Of a stretch of DNA of 64,000 nt, positions 49,719 to 60,055 are shown piece by piece (within the stretch, counting starts at the first letter, position 1; every line of letters starts with the position of its first letter). Source of the stretch: Brugia malayi (taxonomy: Eukaryota; Nematoda; Chromadorea; Rhabditida; Onchocercidae). Both the position numbers and the translations under genes were made by a program. The stretch covers positions 11,350,187-11,414,186 of the forward strand of contig NW_025062475.1 of the NCBI RefSeq assembly GCF_000002995.4, read 5' to 3'. The notes under the pieces were generated by a model. It made no database searches, was not told where the DNA came from, and saw only the letters and a program-made list of their open reading frames with translations.

Positions 49719-51211
49719 GATGAGTGAATGGTAATATCTAATAATGTTTGTTTGAATGGATCTCGTCGAATTTCTCTTTTATTTTTATTTATTTTTTACT
49801 TGGTTTATTCCTTTTTCCTTCACTTCGGTGAGCTTTTTTTGAATATACTGCCCGCATAGAGGTTTATATTTGTCTCATACAATTGGAAATTGTATTTTTA
49901 CTCTAAAACATTAAAGTTTTATCGGTTGGATCTTTTTTTTTTTTTTTTTTGAAATTTTAAACTATTGCATTTTAAGTTAATATTATTTACTTTATAAGTA
50001 AAAATTTCGAATAATTGTACTCGGCATACGATTACATATCAGAGATTATCGAGAATATTGTACTGAAGGTGGAGTAATTTCGATAATTCAAAATGCAATT
50101 TATTTTTGCGTGTTCGTTGCTATAATCCATATCCAGTAGAAATGAAACATATATTTATTATATGAATTAGCATTAATTGCATTGCTTAATTGCTAATTAA
50201 TCTGGTGAATTGATGAAATAATGGTTTCATTTTCTTTTGATCTTTTATGTTTCTTCTTTTTATCGTTTGAGGGTTTCTCTTTGTAAGGGTCTTTTTTTTT
50301 TTCTCTCTCTCTCTTTCTATCTCTCTCCCTCGATATTTGCTACTGTGCTTTTTAAGGTTTATTGTTTATTAGGCTGACATTTTTGTATGTTTCAAAAATT
50401 TCCAGTTCTTTTATGCGATATATAGCTAAGCCGAAATATTGTTACTACTGCTACTGTCACATTTCCTGTGACTTTTTATCAGTAACAGTTATTTTTACTA
50501 CTATGTTTTGTTCTTGTTTGTTCTGTTATTTGTTATTAATCAACTGTTGAAGTACTCAAATTGAGTTCATTTCAATTAAGATCAAATTTTTTATGCTTGG
50601 TTTATTTTTATATTAAATGTTCCTTATGGGTGGCTTTTTGTTTAGCAAAAATTTCTCTTATTTCTTTCATAAATTTATTGAAAATTTCGTTTCTATTTGT
50701 AAATTTCTAAGTCTGTCAAATTTTCAAAAATTTCAGTAAAAAATGTGCGCAACCTTTTTTTTTTTTTTCCTTTCTTTTTAATTTATTTTGCTCATCTTTT
50801 GATTGAGTTGTAAGCTACCGTATAACACTTTTTTTTTTTTTTAATATTTGATTTAAGAAAAAAAAGTTTTATTTTTGTATTGCAATTGCAATTACTCGAA
50901 TGATTTGACAATTACAAAAAAGTAATTAATTTTCTTCAGAATTTGAAGAAATTTAACATCTGATAATGAATGGAACTAAATTATAGGATTTATAATATAT
51001 TCATATTCTTGCAAGCATCATGTGCTATTTCTACTAGGATGGAAATAGAAAAATGAGCCATTTATTAGTGGAGTTATTCATTTGTTACATTTCTTCATAA
51101 AAACGAGATAATTTTCAGATCAATAATCTTCTCAAGTTAATTATTAGCTCTAAAATTGCAAGAGCAATTTTACATGGTTCAATTTGTTGAATATATGACA
51201 ATTTGACATAT
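49719..51211. other. Convergent 3' flank between the AP-4 gene and BBS7
   Basis: About 1.5 kb, AT-rich, with several T tracts and one CT run near 50300-50330. It should hold both 3' UTRs: ATTAAA at 49910-49915 for the plus gene and minus-strand AATAAA at 51061-51066 for BBS7. I see no other gene. Confidence 0.5.
51061..51066 (-). terminator. Candidate poly(A) signal of BBS7
   Basis: AATAAA on the minus strand about 145 bases after the BBS7 stop. It is the first one I noticed downstream. Confidence 0.35.
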
Positions 51212-54200
51212 CTAAGTTTTAGCGTTGAAAAATTGCAGTAATTTGTTATAATCATAATTTGTTATAATATCAAAAAGCTCATCCATTTTTAATTTACCAT
51301 TTCTTCCAAACATTCGTTCTCTATCTGAAAGAGTTTTTTCTTCAAAATTTTATTCATTAATGCGCTTATTTAGATTTCATAAATATTATCAATCAAAGAT
51401 TAGATAATCCTTACCAATATATAGATTCATAGTGATACCAGTGAGACGATCGAAATATGTTCCACGAGAACTCATTTCCTTGTGCAATTCATCAAATGAT
51501 TCTATGATTTCCTTTGTATCAGCAGATAGATAGGATAAGTCGTCGGTATTATCCGTTAATTCATGTAAAATTAATTTTAAGTTTCTTTTTTTTTCTCAAT
51601 CACATTGCATACTATTCAGAGTGAATTTGTTAATTTAAATTTAAATTCTAATGCAATATAGAAGGATGATGCATTATGATTATATTCCACAAATTTCCTT
51701 GAATTAAGATTGAAAAAGTTAAATTAAATTTAACAACACATTAGAGGAGAAGTGAAAATGTAAACTTGGAAGGTAATAAATAAAAATAAACTTTGAGCGC
51801 TCGACATAGTTCAAACTTTTTTGTCACTTTTGCATAGTGATCAAGTTTTGGATGAAGTAGTTGTAGGACATGAAGGATACTTTGCTCATTCAGATCTAAA
51901 ATTATGATTATTCAATGAGTGAATAACAAATAATTTCATTCAATTACATTTAAGAATAACAAAAATTTCCTAAAAAAAAAGAAAAAAAAAATTATTGATT
52001 ATTATTTCGATCGGTAAAATACTGCTGGATTGGATTAATTAGATGCAAGAATTTAAAAAGATATAAATGAAAATGCTTTCCATATTGAATGTCCACTCTA
52101 ACTTGTCTTTTGGTCACTTCTTTACTCAGAACATCACGAACGATTGCAATAGTTGAAATATTATCACTGGAAAAGATGGCTAAACCACGGCTAAAATAAA
52201 GTTTGAATTTATTAGTGAAATTTTCCCTTTATGATATCATAGATAATAGAAAAGATTTTTAGTCTGATAAATGCAATGTAATAAAATGAGAATATGGGTA
52301 AAAGATATACGAATTAATTTATAAAATGATCAACCAGTGAACTAGAACCAAAGAAAAAAGATGAATAAAAGCAAATAAAACAATTTGAAATATTATTTAA
52401 AACATTAAAACATAACATGAAAAAAGATTATTATTTGCATTTCAGTAAATGAAATGATAAATTAATTTAGCTAAATGCAAATGGTTTCATGATCAAATCT
52501 TTTTTTAGAGTGATACTAGCACTTATTGTGTAAAATTTGATAATCAAAATATAAAAAGAAACTAATAATAAGAAATAATGTCAACAAAAAGATGAAAATT
52601 CAAATATATTATCATTATCATTTTACTTACACTATGGATTAGTACTATGATAAAGTAAACGAAGAATTTACTGATTAATTAGGGCAATATTGCTAATAAA
52701 TTGGTAAATATTAGCAATGTTGAAGTGAGAAATTCATTAATTTCAGAAAGGAAAAAAGATGAGTAAATGTTATTAAAACTTTTACTACTAATCAATAAAG
52801 AAAGTAAAGAGATTAAGTATATGAATAATTAATTCTATCTTAGACTATAGCACAATTTATCCATTATCAAATTAATAACAAAAAATAAAAGATTCATTTA
52901 TTAATTTGTTTTTAGTCATTAAATAAAATGACTAACCTATATGTAACTTGCATTTGTGTACCAATAAAAATTGATGAGAAATTATATGTAACAGAGTCCT
53001 GTAATGGTGGTCGGTCTGGTATTTCTGATACCAAAAGATTTAACCAATGATGCGCTTCAGCAATTGAAAAATTTCCAATTAATTTTAATACATTCACTGG
53101 CATCGATGTATTAAACTGATGCACTCGTTGATGCAATGATAATGGTTTAATCACATAATTACGTACCTAAATAATTAAGTATAATATTTTAGATAAATTA
53201 GCAAAAACTATTCTTAATTCAAAATTTCAAATTTATCAAATAAAAAAAAAAAAAGAAGGAGAAGTATGAATTAAATTTCATATTTGATTCATTATTGAAT
53301 GAATGTACAAGAAATAATTGAAAAATTTTTTCGATTAAAATTTATTAAATAAAAAATAATTTTAGCACTAAAATATGAACACCTGACACGTTTTGGGATG
53401 AATTTTTGGGCAAATATATGCTTTAAAATTTCCACATTGTCCTTCCAATGAGCGAATTTTAATTTCCATTCTTGTTGTGCTTGCTTGACAACGATATGTT
53501 GCTAGTAGTAGATTTTTTGACTGAAATAATAATAATAATTGTAAGTAATTTAGCAATTAGAATAATTTTTTTTTCTTTTTTTTTTTTTGCTTCGAAAATA
53601 GAAGCATTTCAATTTAGTGAAATTAATTTAGTTTAAATTAATCAAAATATATTAAATAATTGACTGAAATAGTCGGAAAAAAAAAAAAATAAAACATTCA
53701 GAACTGACCGTTTCATCCGGTGGTGTAATCGAAACAACCGCTGCATTCTTCTCAACATCAAGCAATTCGATTGTAATATCACTCTGAGTGATTCAATTGA
53801 AGTATTTTGGAGGATAAAAAGAAAATTATTTTGAAATTGATAATATGCAGGATTAATTGATCTAATCAGTAATCGATTGATTAGAAATGAATGATAGTAA
53901 CAAATTTGTTAATTTGTGTTAAATTAGAAAAAAGAAAAAAAGCAAAAAAATGAATGTAAAATGATATTTAAAGTAATAACTGAAACCTGAAGTAAGACGA
54001 AATCAATTGGTATAGTAAGTTCAATGATCAATGAATAGCAGATAGTTTCTTTATCAAGTTTAAATTGATCATGAATGATAAAATTTGGTATCACTACTGA
54101 TACAACATCTTTTCCCACTGTTATTTCATTATATCGTTGTTGCTCTTTGTCAATTTTTTGTTGCAAATTTTCAATTTCATTTCTTCAATAAATTATTTGT

Positions 54201-57200
54201 CAAAATATTAAAAAAAAAAAAAAAAAAAAAAGTTTTGTCAAATAATTGAGTCCAAGGAAAAGTTTTATTTTACCATCCAAAAATTAAAAAATGATCATTT
54301 TTAAATTTTAAATTTTTACTTTTAAATAAAAAAAATCACTGTCAAATACAACAAATGAATAATAAAATAAATAGAATACCTAAGCTCTTGAACCTTGACC
54401 TCTACCTGAGGTGATAATGCCATAGTGGAATTTAATTTGTCGATTGGTTCTGTGGTAAGTGCAAAAACCCAACCGATATGAGTAGAAACAACAATCTCAT
54501 CAAAATCGGGCGATGAAACTCGTCCACATTGAACGTTTAGCACAGAATCTTCACATTGCTTTAATAGAACAATGATAATTGGAAATGATTATAATAGAAT
54601 AATGATAATTGGAAATGAATTAACTTTAAATATTTAAAACAATCAATGAATCTTCAGGAATTTTTTCCAGATTGTAAACATATAATGAAAGATTTCAGAA
54701 GAATTAATGAATTCATAAATAATAGAAAACTAAATGATTGATTATAATTGATATAATAATTGATTAAATTGATTTACAAAAATTAGAAAGAAGTCAAACT
54801 TACATAACTTTGACAGAAAGTAGCTTTATCAGTGCTATCAACCACATAAAGTTCAATGAGTCCATCCTCTTTACCAATGATAATATTTGGTGTTGATCCA
54901 TTGGTCATTGGATAGCAACAAATGCATGTTATGGCTAAATGTTGTGATAACAATTTTGCATTGATAAGAAACGTAGTTAAATGTTATGATAAGATTTTTG
55001 CATTGATAAGAAACATAGCTAAATGTTATGATAAGGATTTTGCATTGATAAGAAACGTAGCTAAATTTATGATAAGGATTTTGCATTGATAAGAAACGTA
55101 GCTAAATTTATGATAAGGATTTTGCATTGATAAGAAACGTAGTTAAATGTTATGATAGGGATTTTGCATTGATAAGAAACGTAGCTAAATGCTGTGATAA
55201 CAATTTTGCATTGATAAGAAACGTAGCTAAATGTTATGATAGGGATTTTGCATTGATAAGAAACGTAGCTAAATGTTATGATAGGGATTTTGCATTGATA
55301 AGAAGCACAGATAAGGATAAATGGATAATCTATTTGTTAGCATTATGAATACATCAGAATACTATGATATTCATGCACATATTATAACTGTTTAAAGTTT
55401 TAAAATTAAAATTAAATTATTATCATTTCAAATTATTTCTTAATTGATTAATTAAAAATTATTAGAATATATACTGCTTGCATTTTTTGTTGGTATTTCC
55501 CATATTAATGTTCCAGTTTCTGGTGATAAATCTACCAAACCAAGATGACCATCTTTGGTACCATAAAGAACTTTTTGCTTGTTGAAACCTATAATGCTAT
55601 AATGGTATTGCACATCGGAATTCATTTCATTTTAATTTAAATCTCAACAAAAGATTATATATCATAAAGATGCATGCATAATCTGAAATCTCAGAGTAAG
55701 AAATTTCATTTCAATTATCAATCATACCTCCATCATTCATAAAAAGATGTAACACATTTGGTATATCGTTCAAACCTATTTCATAGCTTAGTTTGCTACC
55801 TTCAATTACCTGAAATTTAACAAAATTTAATTCGATTTCATTATTGTTAATTGTTATTTCAAAGGATTATTTATTTCATAATCTTTAATAAATTTAAAAA
55901 AAGCTTTTTTGTTTGTTAAATATCTTAATTGTTATAAATAAATAAATTTCAATTCAAAAATTTTTAAATTAATATTTTACCAATAATTCAGGTATTTTAA
56001 TTAACATGAAATATTCATTAATTATTAATGAATATAATATGAAATAAATGAAATGCTTACTTACCTTAATACACAAAGGAATACTTACTTACTTACTTAC
56101 CTTAATAGTTTTATCATTGCATGCAATAATTGGAGTAATACCACGACCGACCCATGAACCTTCTACTATCGGTAAACAGAGTACATCGTTGATTTGATCC
56201 CCGCACAAATAAGTCTGACAGTAATGAAAGTATTCCTAATGTGTTAGTATTTCATCTTTTTACCTTTTGGCGACAGTAATCGACAAATTTTGAGTAATTT
56301 CAAAATTTGCATAATACTTTCAATTGAATATCGCTTAATGAAAAAGCTTACATTAGCATCAACACAATCATGAAAATGATTAAAATTTCGTTCAGCACAA
56401 AGAAACATTTCAACGCCATATATATACCTGCAATAAACTTTTAAAAGTTTTAAAATCATTAAAAAAAATTGCTTTTTCTATCAAAAAAAAAAAAAAAAAA
56501 CAAAAGATTTCACTGATTCATAAAAACTAACAAATTTATAATTATAAAATTATAAATTAATTTTTATCATTTAAAAAAAACTTCAAATTTCAGAATTATT
56601 TCATAAATTATATAAAAAACTGATTTCAACTAATAAATTTTTTTTTCCTTTAAAAAAAAAATATATTATAAAATGAAACATTTTTTTTTTTTTGGTTGCT
56701 AAAAAAAATAAGTGTAATTGAAAATTGAATAATTTTAATAGGGAACATACATGCATGATATTGGTTCAACCATATTCGAATCAAATGTGAGAAATTGTTT
56801 GCCTTTTTTTGTATAACCTTTGACCCGATCTTCATATGCACAAAAAATTTTATCTTGTATCATTCCAAGTGCGCCACCCAGACAAATGCATACCACCTTT
56901 GGCCCAGGAGGTGTTTTAAAAATTACCTGTACATTAACTTAATAAATTAAGCATAATTATCATTTAGATTTTTTCCATTCTTGAGTATTCTTGAATCCTA
57001 CTTAATGTAATTATGATAAAATGATATTACACATTTTTTCAAATAGTTAAAATTTAAAATAAAATGCCTAGAAGCTGTTTATTGAACGAATAATAGCACA
57101 TTCATTACACTCACATTTTGCGCCATTCAAATTAGAATAATCTAATTATCAATAATAATTTCAAATGTCATACTTGTGTTTCACCATCTTTTCTACCAAA

Positions 57201-57423
57201 ACACAGGACAGTTCCGCTATGGCCACCACAAACAATCTAAAATTCAATAAAAACTCAAATCTCAACAAATTCACTGTGGGAAAAAAGCAAAAAACTGAAT
57301 TACCTTATCTAGAAATTTTGATTTTTTCTTTGTATTTTGATTAGTTGGAATAATTCGCATTGATCGTTTGCATGTAGTACCAATTTGTGCATAATCAATT
57401 CTTGTCAAAGTCAATTCCATCAT
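51212..57423 (-). CDS. BBS7: Bardet-Biedl syndrome 7 protein homologue (BBSome subunit)
   Basis: BBSome subunit that moves cargo in cilia (osm-12 in C. elegans, sensory neurons). Seventeen exons: 57304-57423, 57174-57236, 56751-56926, 56352-56427, 56101-56214, 55728-55809, 55475-55588, 54804-54934, 54380-54558, 53987-54182, 53709-53783, 53383-53520, 52937-53166, 52081-52190, 51792-51895, 51415-51584, 51212-51324; about 730 aa (human 715). The N-terminal beta-propeller spans about 1-330 (start [45 protein letters not shown]). A short coiled coil is near 350-375, then [34 protein letters not shown] and [30 protein letters not shown] leads to a C-terminus ending [11 protein letters not shown]. 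The donor of exon 14 is GA (TATG|GAAAGC). The exon 15/16 junction is unresolved: every canonical choice is out of phase. The start could be 57423 or 57420. Confidence 0.93.
54934..55316 (-). repeat. 41-42 bp minisatellite in BBS7 intron 7
   Basis: About nine tandem units of the type CTAAATGTTATGATARGGAT followed by TTTTGCATTGATAAGAAACGTAG (plus strand). The first unit overlaps the functional 3' splice site: minus-strand CATTTAG precedes exon 8 (54804-54934). Other units carry the same CATTTAG or near-copies such as CATTTAA and AATTTAG. Confidence 0.92.
56044..56104 (-). repeat. Duplicated splice donor after BBS7 exon 5
   Basis: The minus strand reads ATTAAG|GTAAGTAAG at the true exon end (56101) and again 36 bases downstream at 56065. 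A GTAAGTAAGTAAGTA run lies between them. Use of the second site would introduce TAA after three codons. Confidence 0.75.
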
Positions 57424-57469
57424 TCAAGGATTACTTCCTCTTTTTTTTTTTCTTTATTTTTATTTTTTG

Positions 57470-57475
57470 CTGAAA
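57470..57475 (-). promoter_or_regulatory. Probable SL trans-splice acceptor of BBS7
   Basis: Minus-strand TTTCAG lies 47 bases before the ATG at 57423, with no coding frame upstream. The intervening sequence is A-rich and free of other strong acceptors. Confidence 0.45.
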
Positions 57476-57689
57476 CTTAGCTTTAAATTTGAAATACTTT
57501 TTGAAAAAAATTTTATGACAAAATGAAATTTAAAAAATCATTTATTAACATTATTACATCAATTCATATATTAAATAATTTATTAGATTACAAATATTAT
57601 AGATGGCGAAAATGATTAAAAAGCTATTAATTATTATTGGGAATAAAATTTTAAAAGCATACTTTATGATTAATAAAATTGACGGAATG

Positions 57690-57702
57690 GTTGCTTAGCA
57701 AC
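57690..57702 (-). promoter_or_regulatory. RFX-type X-box variant upstream of BBS7
   Basis: GTTGCTTAGCAAC is a palindromic pair of RFX half-sites (GTTGCT and AGCAAC) with a one-base spacer. It lies 270 bases upstream of the BBS7 start codon. Confidence 0.6.
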
Positions 57703-57720
57703 GTTTCATCTTCAAAATGT

Positions 57721-57734
57721 GTTTCCAAGGAAAC
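57721..57734 (-). promoter_or_regulatory. X-box (RFX / DAF-19 site) upstream of BBS7
   Basis: GTTTCCAAGGAAAC is a perfectly symmetric 14 bp X-box (GTTTCC, AA, GGAAAC), about 300 bases upstream of the BBS7 ATG. In C. elegans, bbs genes are driven by DAF-19 through X-boxes a few hundred bases or less from the start, so position and sequence both fit. Confidence 0.72.
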
Positions 57735-59112
57735 AAAAACAAATTTCGATGAAATATCATCAGTTCAGATCATAAAAATTATTCAATTTATTAAACTGAA
57801 CATTTGGTAGAATCGATAAATTGATCAAAATATAGAATTTATTAAATTGAAAATTTGATAGAATCGGAAAATTGATCAGATGCCGGATTCAAATGCCAAA
57901 TTTAACTAAAATTTGGAAATTCTTATGAATGAATGATATTATATTAAGCAAATTTTGTGATCAAAAATCATAAATTAGCAAGAATAATATTATATCAAAT
58001 ATGTATTATTGTTAGATAATTCCTATATTAAAGCCATCTTTCATTTATGCTAGCAATAAACAAAGCAAAGTTTCACACAAATTTAGTCAAAAAATAAATT
58101 TATTAAACTTTTAAAAATTTCTCAATTTTTAAACAAATGAAATTTCAACTGTAATCATGAGTTTTTTCTTAACTTTACAATGCATTTTTAATATTATAAT
58201 CGAAGAAAAAACAACGATTTTTATTTTTTAGACTACCAAAAAAAAAAAAAAAAAAAAAATGTCAATCATTGTGACTTTATTCTAAGCTAAAAAAAAAGCT
58301 TCATTTTGGAGGTTTAAAGTTAGATAAGTTATGATTGGTGAGGAATTTGAAATGTCATATAGTAAAGAGGATAGTTAATTCGAAATGAGCCAAGATGTCT
58401 ATCATCCTAGGCTTATATTTCCTTGGCTAATGTTCATCATTTTTATAACTATTTGTACTTAAACTAATTTGTTACTCATTGCTTAATATTGGCAGCTTAG
58501 CTGATCAATCAGATTAACTTTAAACATTTCAAAGCTTCCAGTACAACTTTTCCTCTTCTTTACTTTCTCTTCGTTTCTTCCTTTTTTTCTCCTTTCTTTA
58601 TTTATTATCGTAATATTGCTTTAATTGATCGTATTGAAATTTTTTTTTTTTTAATTTTTAATTAAAATTCATTCATGTACTTATTTTGTATGCCTAAATA
58701 ATCACATATATTTATTTCTTTGCTTTTTAGTAATATAAAAATAAATGAATTAATTAAGGATTCACTGCCTAAACTTGCTTAAATTTTAATTTATGAATGT
58801 TAATTCAATTTCTCATTAAATTTTGAATTTCTGAATTTGGGATCAAGGAAGCAGAAAAATGATGAAAAGGAGGAAACATTTTTTTCTTGAAGTTGTGTAA
58901 ATGATCACATTAGTTATGATCGAATATGATTTGATGGAATTAAAAAATGCAAATTAAAGAGATTCAAAAAAGCTACGTATCATTGATGTGTCTAAGTAAG
59001 TAAGTAAGTAATTAAGTAAGTAATGGCTTAGAAAATTACATACGTAATGAAAGAGATTTACTCACCTGAATGTCTCATGAAGTATTGTACAAATTTTACG
59101 TTTTCACGTAAG

Positions 59113-59153
59113 GACGTTTCATTAGTTTCATAGCAACTAATGAAGTTAACGTC
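59113..59153. repeat. Imperfect inverted repeat containing an X-box-like core
   Basis: GACGTT...AACGTC outer arms and TTCATTAGTT/AACTAATGAA inner arms surround TCATAGC. The element GTTTCATAGCAAC (59125-59137) resembles an X-box lacking one base. No adjacent gene is visible. Confidence 0.55.
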
Positions 59154-59457
59154 TATTGATGATTTATTAAGTAAGTATTCATAATAGATATAAAATCTTT
59201 CAAGTAGATATACACACACTTAAATATTTGCCATTTTCAAACTAAAACAAAATGAAATACGTATACAAATTTAATTGAGCGTAAAACATGAAAATTAATT
59301 GGATACTGTATTTGAATATTTATTAAATGTATTTCATTGTAAAAGTTTATTTTCAATTTTCATTTTCATAAAAATTCATTCATATTTTCAATTTATTTTT
59401 ATTTTTTTTTTTAATTTTGAAAATTTTAATTGCTTTTTTTTAATTTTGAAAATTTTA

Positions 59458-59494
59458 AACTTATGAAAAAAAAAAATTTTTTTTTTCATAAGTT
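59458..59494. repeat. A/T palindrome
   Basis: AACTTATG followed by an A run, then a T run and CATAAGTT. The arms are complementary, about 18 bases each. Confidence 0.75.
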
Positions 59495-59966
59495 AATTGT
59501 TGTCGTTTTTTCTTTTGCTTTGTTCTTGTTATTGTTTTATTTTATTTTAGCTTATTTTTTTTGTTATTTTATTTTCTCAAAAAATTTAAAATATCCAATC
59601 TAGAATAATCGAGAAAGAATAATTAAAAGAATTAGGTAATTAAATTATAAATTAGGTAATTGAAATTTAACACCGCGAGAGTTTCTTATACTGAAAATGA
59701 ATAAACAAAAAAATAAACAAAATACATCGTATAATGTTATACTTTTAAGATATCATTGAAATGAAAAATTATAAGTTTATTAATGGATTATTTATATGTT
59801 ATAGTTAATTTCTATTTTCAAAATTACATTAAACTCAATCATTTTATAGTGAACTTTAAAAAGCTTTTTGCTAATGAAAAATTTTGATTACTTAACTCTT
59901 CAATTTTGTTGTTTATTAATTGAGTTATTAGCTTATCTACTACCACTTCAAACTTTGTTTCAACAT

Positions 59967-60055
59967 GCATACACATACACATACACACACATACACACAC
60001 ATACACACACACATACACACACACACACACATACACATACACATACACGCATTTA
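59967..60055. repeat. CA/CATACA microsatellite
   Basis: CA runs interrupted by CATACA units. Confidence 0.9.
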
